From Pirellulales bacterium (GTDB taxonomy: Bacteria > Planctomycetota > Planctomycetia > Pirellulales > JACPPG01), in NCBI GenBank assembly GCA_036499395.1, contig DASYDW010000086.1, positions 1 to 42,796 of the forward strand: a DNA stretch of 42,796 nt, in the 5' to 3' direction. The notes below the pieces were generated by a model. It had not been told where the DNA came from. It did no database searches and saw nothing but the letters and a program-made list of their open reading frames with translations. Below, piece after piece: positions 32,462 through 40,805 of this stretch. The translations under genes were made by a program, and so were the position numbers. Numbering within the stretch: position 1 is the stretch's first letter; the number at the start of each line of letters is the position of its first letter.

Positions 32462-34399
32462 TCAGCAAAAGCCCAGCCGCAATCCCATCTCGCGCGCTGC
32501 CCGCACGAACGTCGCCCGCAGGCCGCGGTCGCGCAGATATTTCACGGCCCGCTGCACAAAGTTGACCGGTGCGGCGTGCGCCCGTTGTTCGCTCCGGATA
32601 GTCGCCGCGGTTCGCTCGTCCATTCGCGCGAGCATCGCCGCCTGCTTTTCCTTGGCGATCTGGTAGTACGTCGCGAACTTTCTCGTACGCGCAAACTGGT
32701 CCGATGAGCTCGCCGGCACACGATAGCCGGACGTTGTCTTATTGACGAACGCAAACTCAGCGTCGATCGAGTATCGCGTCCACAGGTTCCAGTCTTCGAG
32801 TATTTCGAGTGATTCGTCGAGGCCACCGTGACGCTCGTACAATCGGCGATCGAACAAGATCGACTGAATCGGGATGTAGTTCCGTTCCCATAGCAGCCCA
32901 CGGTAGAACGGTTGTCGGTAAATCGTGCGGCGTGTTACTTCTTCGTACGCGAGCGGTTCCACCGATCGGACCGCCGTGGCGATTTCCCAGGCGGCCGAAT
33001 ACGCGGCGCTGCAATTCAGTGTGGCTGCTAGTTGCGCGACGAGCGTCTCGACATGGTCGGCAAAGAAGTAATCGTCATCATCCAGAAAACCCAGGTATTC
33101 GCCCCGTGCTTGCGACAGCCCCTCGTTTCCCGCCCGGCACCGTCCCCCTTTGGGAATCGTGAAGTAGTGGATTGCAAACGAAGTTTTCGACGCACACTGG
33201 CGTAGCAATTCCTCGGCAAAGCGAGTTTCGCCGTCCTCGACGACGATCACCTCGATGTGCGGATATGTTTGATTGCTCACACTTTGCACGGCTTCGCGCA
33301 AGAAGCCGAGTCGGCCGGCGTAGGTGCGAATCACGATTGAAACGAGCGGCCAAGTCGTGCGCGAGGTTTTTTCTGCGGCCGGCACGCTGCGGTCGCGGCT
33401 GATTTCATAACCGACGCCACGGAAAGCGAATTTGGTTTTCGACGTTTGGCGACTGCGCCAGAAAGCCGGCGCCTGCCACACGAACTGCGGTAAAAGCTTG
33501 AACAGCCCCCAAGCGTAGCTAGGCCGGTACAGCACGATCCACCACCGCGTGAGGTAAACGAGCGGAATACTTATTTGCTCGCGCCATCCCCCGAATCGCA
33601 ATCGCAAAAGTAGATTCGCCAGTGAAATGCCCAGGAATTCGGTCGCGCGCGGCTCATGGGGCGTGGCGCCGTAATGCCAGCAGACGGCCCGAGGACAATA
33701 GAGCAATCGGTGCCCGTGGTCTCGTAGTCGGTATGACAGGTCGACATCTTCACCGTACATGAACAGCTTCTCGTCGTAGCCACCGACATGCTTGAGAGCC
33801 GCGGTTCGCAACAAGACGCACGCGCTCGATGACCAAGCCGTCTCGAGCGTGACAGGGTTGTAATACTTTGGATGCTCGAAAGGCTTTTGCCGGCATTCCC
33901 AGCTCGCCACATCGACGGGACTCGTCACGGCAGAGGCCACGAGTTGGGTGAGCGTATCGTGCTCGAACTCGAGGTCCACATTCGTCACCAGGAAATAAGG
34001 GGCCGCGGCCGACCGCAGATTCACGTTATGCCCGGCGCCGAAGCCACGATTCGATTGCTGCACGACAATCACGTCGGCGAACCTAGCCCCATGGGCTTCG
34101 GCGAACGATTGCAATTGCTCGTACGTGCCATCGAGCGAACCATTGTCGACCGCCAGGATGCGGATGCTGTTCGTCGGATAGCCCTGGGCCAGCAGGCTCT
34201 CAAAAAACTTGGGCAACCAGCCGCTCGAGTTGTACGTTACGAGCGAAACGTCTAACACCGGCCACGAATGTTCTGACGTGCAGTGATTGCCAAGCGGCAG
34301 CGCAACTGTTCTGTGGCTGCACTCGATTGCGTTTACCGACGCACTAACGACTACGCCTGGCGTTTCGTGCCTTTCCAAATTGTCAGATGTCGGCTGCAT
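32462..34399 (-). CDS. Two-domain family 2 glycosyltransferase (GT2-GT2)
   Basis: ATG 34399, 13 bases after the preceding gene's stop, gives 645 residues; the frame open to 34552 overlaps that gene. The first GT-A domain (about 48-310) has DVSLVTYNSSGWLPKFFESL, AVDNGSLDGTYEQL, FLVTNVDLEF (the DxD-type motif) and MYGEDVDLSYRLRDHGHRL, like rhamnosyltransferase-type GT2 enzymes. The second GT-A domain (about 350-580) has PLVSIVIRTYAGRLGFLREA, VIVVEDGETRF and EYLGFLDDDDYFFADHVETL, then ESLEILEDWNLWTRYS. Two domains suggest two successive sugar transfers by one polypeptide. It is cytoplasmic or membrane-associated, with no clear membrane helix. Confidence 0.9.
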   Translation of the reverse strand: MQPTSDNLERHETPGVVVSASVNAIECSHRTVALPLGNHCTSEHSWPVLDVSLVTYNSSGWLPKFFESLLAQGYPTNSIRILAVDNGSLDGTYEQLQSFAEAHGARFADVIVVQQSNRGFGAGHNVNLRSAAAPYFLVTNVDLEFEHDTLTQLVASAVTSPVDVASWECRQKPFEHPKYYNPVTLETAWSSSACVLLRTAALKHVGGYDEKLFMYGEDVDLSYRLRDHGHRLLYCPRAVCWHYGATPHEPRATEFLGISLANLLLRLRFGGWREQISIPLVYLTRWWIVLYRPSYAWGLFKLLPQFVWQAPAFWRSRQTSKTKFAFRGVGYEISRDRSVPAAEKTSRTTWPLVSIVIRTYAGRLGFLREAVQSVSNQTYPHIEVIVVEDGETRFAEELLRQCASKTSFAIHYFTIPKGGRCRAGNEGLSQARGEYLGFLDDDDYFFADHVETLVAQLAATLNCSAAYSAAWEIATAVRSVEPLAYEEVTRRTIYRQPFYRGLLWERNYIPIQSILFDRRLYERHGGLDESLEILEDWNLWTRYSIDAEFAFVNKTTSGYRVPASSSDQFARTRKFATYYQIAKEKQAAMLARMDERTAATIRSEQRAHAAPVNFVQRAVKYLRDRGLRATFVRAAREMGLRLGFC

Positions 34400-34412
34400 A
34401 AATCCGTTCCGC

Positions 34413-36608
34413 TTAGGCGGCAACGCAAGCCATCGCGGCGGTCGGCGGCGCGTAGTGGCAATTGCTGCGCACTTGTTCGACGAATCGCGGCCAGTTGCGA
34501 TACGCTGCGATGTACTCCGGTCCCAAGCGGCGCAGTTCTGCGACGCGCTCACGATTCTGGCATAGCTCGCCTAGCACACGCGCGTATTCGTCCACGGCGT
34601 CCGTCCGGCCCACGAGGTAACCATTCTGCGCCGAGATCAACTCCGAAATACCACCAACGTCAGGAGCCACGCAAGCTAGACCAGCTCCCATCGCTTCCAG
34701 CAACACATTCGGCAGCCCATCCCAGGCGGTCGTATAGAGGAGCGCATCGAATCGTTCGGTAGGCAGCGAGGAAAACCCGTCGTACTCGCCGTGATAGGTG
34801 ACGTTCACACAAGCCCGCAACTGCGCGGAATAGCGATTCGCCTCTAAGGCCGGCGCACCGTACACGTGGAAATGAACAGGCAACGTGCGACAAGCCTCGA
34901 TGACCTTTAACAACACGTCGGGACGCTTTTGCCGATCGAGTCGGCTGGCCCACAGCACGTGCAGGCGAGCATCGTTCTCGGACCGTCGCGGGCGGACGGT
35001 GACGCGCGTCGGGAAGTCCAGCACTTGAAACCGCGCGCGGTCGAAATCGTATTTCTCAACCAACTCGTCGACAAACCGCGAGTGGTCGCAGAACACGTTC
35101 GTCAGATGCGGAAAAATATCGAACAGGTATTCGTACGCGTACCCTGCGTAACCGTCGACCGAATAATCGGGGCACCACATCGAAGCGAACAGCCGGCTCG
35201 CCGAACTGAGTGCCTTGCCGTGTCGGGCGAACAGCTTCAGGCCGAGCGCCGAATTGATGCAATGCACATGGCTGGGGCTGCGCTGCACGAGCAATCGCGC
35301 GAGCAAGGTCAACTGAGCCTCGTCCGGTAGATGCGCAGCCAGCTTACCGAGTTCGAGTACGTCGGTCCGCGGAGGCAATTCCGCGAGCCACGGAGAATCA
35401 CACGCCTCGGTCGTGACACACAACTGACGATCGCAACCTAACTCGGCCAACGCACGCATCTGGTGCAGGACGACCAGGTCCGAGCCGCCGCGTTTCAACC
35501 ACGGTAGTAAGAAAACATGAGTCCGATCCCTCTGCCAGGCTGCGGCCGCTTGCGAATAAACGCCTGCAATCGTCGAAGCCGACGGTCGCACGCGCGGAAT
35601 TTGCGCACCGTGATCCGACGTGGGAAGTAGCGCCGGTTCAATGTCGTGCAGCGTGCGCCATTCGTTGACCAACCACTCTGGAAGTGCCTCGCTGCGGCCA
35701 GCCGGCGCGGCGATCGCCTGCCGGGCGTCCTTCAACACCTGAAGGGCCGAAGATACACGGCGAGCCATATCGCGCAGCCGGGGCCGGTCTTGCAGTTGAG
35801 CACGTACACTGGTTCGCACTGATCGCGCAATTTGATTAAGAATCGATTGCCGCGGCGTCCTCAGGACGTTAGCCGATTGCGGTTGGCTCACCTCGCACTG
35901 ATCGAAGAGCCGTGTCGGCGGCAGCAGAGCGTCGGCGCTACGTGCGTCATGGGTGGCGGCAAGTTGCTCGCGAACGAAATCTACAGTGCCTGGCACCACA
36001 TGATGGGTTCCTCCGGCGGCGATCGCTTCGCAATTCCAATGCCAGGCGGTGTGCCCCCACCCGCCGCCGGACTTTGACGATGCGAAAGGCACTTCACACG
36101 CGAATTCTCGAGTGACGAAGGTGTGCCCACTCCAACAGTCGGATTCGAGCAGATTCGAAGCGCTGGTTGCAGCGTTGCCATACCCAACGTTTTCGAAGAT
36201 TCGAGGCTGCCTGCCAAAGTGGAAGCACAGCTCGGGGTGAAATACCGCGCGGCGATCGTCGATCGTGAGCGCCTGCTGGAATGCCGCCAGAAGCCAGTTG
36301 CCCGAGATCAAATCCGCGGAGTTCAGTAAAGTCACATACCGCCCATGTGCGCGTCCAATGGCGTGTTGTCGCGCCTGACCTTCATCCTGAAAGTTGACGC
36401 AGAGGATTTGCGCGAATTGGGACGCGTGACTATCGAAATAAGCCTGAGTCTCCGGGGTCGGTGTATCGAGAACTGCGACCACTTCAACGGGCACCTGCGC
36501 CTGGGCCACTTCGGCAGCGCGCAGCACACTGCGAATCGCGCGGTGCGCCAGGTTGCCTTCGGCATGCGCGGTGATGATCACCGATATGCCGTCGTTGAAC
36601 TGCGTCAT
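34413..36608 (-). CDS. Two-domain glycosyltransferase (GT2 fused to GT4)
   Basis: A 731-residue protein. An N-terminal GT-A domain (about 7-230) opens with ISVIITAHAEGNLAHRAIRS and has YVTLLNSADLISGNWL as the metal-binding region. It is atypical of GT2 in lacking a clean DxD. A linker (240-360) leads to a GT-B / GT4 domain (about 362-715) with FLLPWLKRGGSDLVVLHQMR (family-4 glycine loop), LWASRLDRQKRPDVLLKVIE and the nucleotide-sugar motif WDGLPNVLLEAMGAGLACVA, then PDVGGISELI. It starts 34 bases after the methyltransferase's stop. It probably adds two different sugars to a surface glycan; donors and acceptors are unknown. Confidence 0.9.
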   Translation of the reverse strand: MTQFNDGISVIITAHAEGNLAHRAIRSVLRAAEVAQAQVPVEVVAVLDTPTPETQAYFDSHASQFAQILCVNFQDEGQARQHAIGRAHGRYVTLLNSADLISGNWLLAAFQQALTIDDRRAVFHPELCFHFGRQPRIFENVGYGNAATSASNLLESDCWSGHTFVTREFACEVPFASSKSGGGWGHTAWHWNCEAIAAGGTHHVVPGTVDFVREQLAATHDARSADALLPPTRLFDQCEVSQPQSANVLRTPRQSILNQIARSVRTSVRAQLQDRPRLRDMARRVSSALQVLKDARQAIAAPAGRSEALPEWLVNEWRTLHDIEPALLPTSDHGAQIPRVRPSASTIAGVYSQAAAAWQRDRTHVFLLPWLKRGGSDLVVLHQMRALAELGCDRQLCVTTEACDSPWLAELPPRTDVLELGKLAAHLPDEAQLTLLARLLVQRSPSHVHCINSALGLKLFARHGKALSSASRLFASMWCPDYSVDGYAGYAYEYLFDIFPHLTNVFCDHSRFVDELVEKYDFDRARFQVLDFPTRVTVRPRRSENDARLHVLWASRLDRQKRPDVLLKVIEACRTLPVHFHVYGAPALEANRYSAQLRACVNVTYHGEYDGFSSLPTERFDALLYTTAWDGLPNVLLEAMGAGLACVAPDVGGISELISAQNGYLVGRTDAVDEYARVLGELCQNRERVAELRRLGPEYIAAYRNWPRFVEQVRSNCHYAPPTAAMACVAA

Positions 36609-36642
36609 GGTCGCGTCCCCCCATCACCGCGCGCCCGCACGG

Positions 36643-37467
36643 CTACGCCCCGCGCCCGAGCAATCGCCTGGCAACCCTGCGCAGCACTGCGGGCCCCTTG
36701 CCATGTACATGATGGACGGCATGCCCGGCTTCGAAGTTCTCGAACTCATCGCGCCCGGCGAACGCCTCGCGATTGACGATCGATTGCTTGCAGACGATCG
36801 CGGCGCCACAATTATTCAACCAGTAGGGCCACTCAAAAAAGATCGGCACCAGTTCCGGAGCCCGGCCGCAGGCCTCGACGATCGCCCGCCGCACTCCTCC
36901 CTGCTTCTTCGTGTCGTACGATTGCGCGTACAGTGATGTATCGTGAAAGATCATCAGCCCGTCATCGCGCAGCAGCTTCGTGAAATATTGGATCTCGCCG
37001 AATACGGCGTCGAAGTCGTGGCAGGCGTCGACGTAAATAATTTCGAACGGCGCCGCCTGCGCAAGCTGCTGCCGCACCGGCTCCTCGTAGCTGAAACCCT
37101 TGATGCAAGTGACTTGCTTTTCGAGGCCCGCCCGCTTGACGTAGCCAGTCGCCTTATCGTGGCATTCGTTGGTCGGCTCGACCGTGTACAGGTGGCCGAA
37201 ATCATTCAGCCGTAACGCCTCGCCAATCACGACCGACGCTGACCCAATGTGCGTCCCCAACTCCAGGATCGAATCGGGTTTAAACGACAGCGTCAGGCTG
37301 AACAGCATGTTGCGAATGCCCGCGTCCGAATGCCCGGGCGCGTGCGGATCGCTCTCCATGGCTCGCAACGTTTCGAGATAGGCCGCTGAAAAATCAAGCG
37401 GCTGGTAAACCGAGTGCAGCGACCAGCGCGACGGTGGGTAGAGCGTGGGATCCTTCGGCAGAGCCAT
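36643..37467 (-). CDS. Class I SAM-dependent methyltransferase (CmcI/Methyltransf_24-like)
   Basis: A 274-residue protein. Motif I is SILELGTHIGSASVVIGEAL (66-85), motif II is LYTVEPTNECHDKATGYV (93-110), and FEIIYVDACHDFDAVFGEIQ (141-160) and DGLMIFHDTSLYAQSYD (169-185) follow. The D/H pairs at about 147-152 and 175-176 are candidate metal ligands, as in metal-dependent O-methyltransferases. A basic C-terminus ends the protein. It lies between the heptose kinase gene and the GT2-GT4 gene in one transcript, so sugar methylation is likely. Confidence 0.85.
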   Translation of the reverse strand: MALPKDPTLYPPSRWSLHSVYQPLDFSAAYLETLRAMESDPHAPGHSDAGIRNMLFSLTLSFKPDSILELGTHIGSASVVIGEALRLNDFGHLYTVEPTNECHDKATGYVKRAGLEKQVTCIKGFSYEEPVRQQLAQAAPFEIIYVDACHDFDAVFGEIQYFTKLLRDDGLMIFHDTSLYAQSYDTKKQGGVRRAIVEACGRAPELVPIFFEWPYWLNNCGAAIVCKQSIVNREAFAGRDEFENFEAGHAVHHVHGKGPAVLRRVARRLLGRGA

Positions 37468-37529
37468 GAGATATCTTCCTTGAAATGGGATCGCGCCGGC
37501 GAGCGGATGTTTCGCTTAGCGTGCGGGCG

Positions 37530-38540
37530 CTAGGCGACTTTGGCCAGCTCCGGCATGTGAGATCGATCGTCGTAAATAATTGTCGTGCCGGCATCGTCGA
37601 ATTCGACTTCGCATTCATCCAGTTCGCTCAGCGCGCGACGCAGGCGTTCGTGTTCCGACTCGGGCGAGTAGAACAGCAAGAAACCGCCCTGCCCCGCTCC
37701 CAGCAGCTTGCCGCCAACCGCGCCGTTGGCTAGCCCCAGGTTGTAGTAGTGGTCGATCCGTTCATTGCAGATCGTGCGGGCCATTTCTTTCTTGTACATC
37801 CAGCCGTCATGCAAGATCTGCCCGACGGCGTCGACGTTGCCGTGGCTGACGGCGCCGCGCAGTTCTTCGGCCAGGTTAACCATGCGTTTGACGTTCGCGA
37901 TCACTTGCGAATTCGCCGCCAGGTTTTTCTGCTGCTCAACGAGCACGCTATTGGCTGATCGCGACTCGCCCAGGTAATACATCCGCAGCCGCGACTGCAA
38001 TCGGGCCCGGGTGACGCCATCGAGAAAGATGGGCTGCACCTCGACATGCCCATCCGGTCGAAAGCGAAAGTAGTTCATGCCGCCGAACGTCGCGGCGTAT
38101 TGATCCTGCTTGCCGATCGGCGAGCCCAGCCGATCGATTTCAACGTGGCAGGCTTCTTCGGCGATGTCGCGCCGGTAAATGATCTGGTTTGTGTAAGCAT
38201 TGCACAAATTGATCAAGCCGACCGTAAACGCCGAAGATCCTCCGAGGCCAGTGCCTGTGGGGACGTCGGCGCTCGAATTGAAATCAACACCATTGATGCC
38301 GTATTGACTGAAGATCTCGCGAATAATCCGATGGCGGATGGCAGACACGGAATCGACCAATTCGCTCTCGGAATACTTCAAAAAGATCTTCTCGCGGTGG
38401 AACATCGGGTGCAACGACAGATACACGAACTTGCGGATCGCCACGCTCAGCACGGCGCCGCCATGCTCGGCGTAGAACTCCTTGAAGTCGCTGCCTCCGC
38501 CCGCAAAGCTGATACGCAGCGGTGTACGTGAAATGATCAT
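37530..38540 (-). CDS. hddA: GHMP kinase, probable D-glycero-D-manno-heptose 7-phosphate kinase
   Basis: A 336-residue GHMP-family sugar kinase. N-terminal MIISRTPLRISFAGGGSDFK (1-20), the ATP-binding motif DVPTGTGLGGSSAFTVGLIN (92-111) and motif 3 GGKLLGAGQGGFLLFY (276-291) are all intact. The opening TPLRISFAGGGSD is shared by heptose-7-phosphate kinases (HddA) and by fucose/galactose-type kinases. The next gene upstream, a nucleotidyltransferase fused to a GmhB-type phosphatase, overlaps it by ATGA. That makes the heptose pathway most likely: heptose 7-phosphate to the 1,7-bisphosphate. A fucokinase-like role is the alternative. Confidence 0.8.
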   Translation of the reverse strand: MIISRTPLRISFAGGGSDFKEFYAEHGGAVLSVAIRKFVYLSLHPMFHREKIFLKYSESELVDSVSAIRHRIIREIFSQYGINGVDFNSSADVPTGTGLGGSSAFTVGLINLCNAYTNQIIYRRDIAEEACHVEIDRLGSPIGKQDQYAATFGGMNYFRFRPDGHVEVQPIFLDGVTRARLQSRLRMYYLGESRSANSVLVEQQKNLAANSQVIANVKRMVNLAEELRGAVSHGNVDAVGQILHDGWMYKKEMARTICNERIDHYYNLGLANGAVGGKLLGAGQGGFLLFYSPESEHERLRRALSELDECEVEFDDAGTTIIYDDRSHMPELAKVA

Positions 38541-39835
38541 GCGACTTTGCCTCGCGGAATTTCTGCACTTCGGCCCAAGACCATTTGCACTGCCGACAAC
38601 AGGTCACGCGCCGTATTGCCGGAAGCTGCACGACGCGCGTCGACTTGGATGGTGCGGCAGCCCGCTTTTTTGCCAGCCAGCAGATCGCTTTCCTGATCGC
38701 CGACCATCCACGAACCGTTCAGATCGATGTTCATTTCGCGCTGAGCCTGCAGCAGCATGCCCGGCTTTGGCTTGCGGCAGTCACAATCCATCTTCAACGT
38801 CGAGACTTCGCCGTCGAAGCCGCGCTCGGGATGGTGTGGGCAGTAGTAAATCTTGTCCAAAAACGCACCGCCCTCGGCGGCCAACAACGTCTCCATGCGA
38901 GCATGTACGCGCTCGAGCCCCGGCCGGGTCAGCATCCCTTTGGCCAGCATGGGCTGATTCGTGACCAGCACAGCCAGATGCTCGCTGTCGTTGATCCGGC
39001 GAATTGCCTCAGCGGCGCCAGGCGCTAATTCTACATCGTCGGGGTTCGACAAATGGTCGACGAAGTTCAACACCACTCCGTCGCGATCCAGGAATACCGC
39101 CTTGCGGCGATTGGCCCAATTCATCCGCGCAATCCGGCCGCTTCGGCACGCGAGGTCAATCTCCCCCAGTCGATCGGGCGTCCCCATGTCTTTAACGAAC
39201 TCAGCTGTGCAATACGCCGCCAAGGGAAGCCCGTGCGCAAGCATCGAGGGAAACACGTCGCGGCCTAGATCCGCGGATTCGCCAAACGGAAGGTGGCGGA
39301 ATATCTCGGGCGAGCAGACATACACCCCGGCGTTCACCAGGTTGCGATGACATGCGCCGGCAGGGCGCGGCTTCTTATGCCACGCCTGGATGCGATTTTT
39401 GTCGTCGATTTCGACCAGGTCGCTGTCCTGCGGATGATCGTTCGGATGGACGACCAGCGTGGCCAGCGCATGCTCTTCGCGATCAAAGGCGATCAGTCGT
39501 CCCAGATCCATGTCGAGCATCACGTCGCCGTAGAAAACCAGAAACCGATCGCTGATCAAGTGTTTGACCAGCGCCAGGCTGCCGGCGGTGCCCAGTGGAT
39601 AGGGCTCGACCAGATGCGTGATCCGCATGCCGCGCGTGGCGCCGTCCTGCAAATGATCGAAGGTCACGTTGGCCAAGTGTCCGGACAGGACGAAAACATC
39701 ACGAATGCCGTAGCGCCGGGCCAAGGCCAATTGATGTTCCAGCACCGTTCGATCGGCGATCTTGACCATCGGCTTCGGCACGTTGGCTGCGCCAAGCCTG
39801 GTCCCTTTGCCACCGGCGATAATGACCAACTTCAT
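38537..39835 (-). CDS. Fused sugar nucleotidyltransferase and GmhB-type phosphatase
   Basis: ATG 39835, with GGAG eight bases upstream, gives 432 residues; the frame open to 39868 overlaps the epimerase gene. The N-terminal domain (1-235) is a nucleotidyltransferase: VIIAGGKGTRLGAANVPKPM (4-23), VFYGDVMLDMD at about 100-110, and YPLGTAGSL. The C-terminal domain (245-425) is a HAD phosphatase: VFLDRDGVVLNF (247-258), VTNQP (291-295), CPHHP...CDCRKPKPGM with the zinc-binding C332, H334, C351 and C353 of GmhB, and MVGDQESDLLAG (377-388). GmhB removes the 7-phosphate of heptose 1,7-bisphosphate; HddC then couples the 1-phosphate to GTP. One polypeptide would do both steps. The donor nucleotide is inferred. 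Confidence 0.88.
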   Translation of the reverse strand: MKLVIIAGGKGTRLGAANVPKPMVKIADRTVLEHQLALARRYGIRDVFVLSGHLANVTFDHLQDGATRGMRITHLVEPYPLGTAGSLALVKHLISDRFLVFYGDVMLDMDLGRLIAFDREEHALATLVVHPNDHPQDSDLVEIDDKNRIQAWHKKPRPAGACHRNLVNAGVYVCSPEIFRHLPFGESADLGRDVFPSMLAHGLPLAAYCTAEFVKDMGTPDRLGEIDLACRSGRIARMNWANRRKAVFLDRDGVVLNFVDHLSNPDDVELAPGAAEAIRRINDSEHLAVLVTNQPMLAKGMLTRPGLERVHARMETLLAAEGGAFLDKIYYCPHHPERGFDGEVSTLKMDCDCRKPKPGMLLQAQREMNIDLNGSWMVGDQESDLLAGKKAGCRTIQVDARRAASGNTARDLLSAVQMVLGRSAEIPRGKVA

Positions 39836-39837
39836 GT

Positions 39838-40773
39838 TTACGTCTCCAGCATTGCTCGCACGGCGCATTGCACGGCCTGATCAGACGTGCGTCGCGCGTG
39901 CCATCCCAATGCCCCGAGTTTGTCAACGCGATAGCGAACTTGTGCAACGTCGCCGATCCAGCCGGTCGATCCCTTTTCGTAATGCACCTCAGGCTGAACG
40001 CGCATCTCGTCGATCACCGTGCGGACGATTTGCTGCACGCTGGTACGGGAATCGACCCCCACGTTGAACACATTCAGGGGCTCGTCGGCGTTTTGCCAGA
40101 TGAATAGCAGCGCCTCGACCAGTTCTTTTACATACAGGTAGGGCTTGGCCTGTTCACCATTGCCGCGCACCGGCAACTCGCTCGGATCGCGACGCAGCCG
40201 GTTAATGAAATCGAATAGCGCTCCGTGCGTGGCCCGTTCACCGACGATATTCGCGAACCGCGCGATCCAGGCTTGCATGCCGTAGTTGGCCACGAAGCTA
40301 GAGATAAACGCCTCGCTGGCCAGCTTGCCTGCCCCGTAGTGTGATACCGGCAGCAGCGGACCATGATTCTCGTCGAGCGCGCACGCCGCGTCGCCATAGA
40401 TGGCCGAGGTCGAGGCAAACACGATCTGTTTCACACCGCAGGTGCGCATCGCGCACAGCACGGCGTAAGTTGTCTCGAACGTGTTATGGAAGTCCACGCC
40501 CGGATCGTCGTGGCTACGGGCGATATCGGAATTGGCCGCTAGGTGGAATACACAGTCCGGCGCACTGTCGGCCATGACTTTGCTAAAGGACGATTGATCG
40601 AGAATGTCGACGACGTGTAGCGCAAAGCGAGAATTGCCCGCAAGGTGGTCGAGTTGCCGCTTATCCCCTAGCGACAAATTGTCGACGACCGCTACCTGAT
40701 GTCCTAGCGCCAATAGCGCATCGATCAGATGACTGCCGATGAAACCGGCTCCGCCGGTGACCAGGATGTTCAT
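39838..40773 (-). CDS. NAD-dependent sugar epimerase/dehydratase (SDR family)
   Basis: ATG 40773, with GGGGAG eight bases upstream, gives 311 residues; the open frame back to 41127 overlaps the glycosyltransferase and is spurious. An extended short-chain dehydrogenase: NAD-binding MNILVTGGAGFIGSHLIDAL (1-20), VFHLAANSDIARS (75-87), catalytic FASTSAIYGD (119-128) with Y146-x3-K150 (YGAGK), and ARFANIVGE (substrate loop). This type interconverts or dehydrates NDP-sugars such as UDP-glucose, GDP-mannose or NDP-heptose. It starts the run epimerase, nucleotidyltransferase-phosphatase and kinase, separated by two bases or overlapping, so it may modify the activated heptose. The exact reaction cannot be read. 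Confidence 0.9.
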   Translation of the reverse strand: MNILVTGGAGFIGSHLIDALLALGHQVAVVDNLSLGDKRQLDHLAGNSRFALHVVDILDQSSFSKVMADSAPDCVFHLAANSDIARSHDDPGVDFHNTFETTYAVLCAMRTCGVKQIVFASTSAIYGDAACALDENHGPLLPVSHYGAGKLASEAFISSFVANYGMQAWIARFANIVGERATHGALFDFINRLRRDPSELPVRGNGEQAKPYLYVKELVEALLFIWQNADEPLNVFNVGVDSRTSVQQIVRTVIDEMRVQPEVHYEKGSTGWIGDVAQVRYRVDKLGALGWHARRTSDQAVQCAVRAMLET

Positions 40774-40805
40774 AACTTCCACTCCCCCCGACAAACGCAC
40801 GCCCG

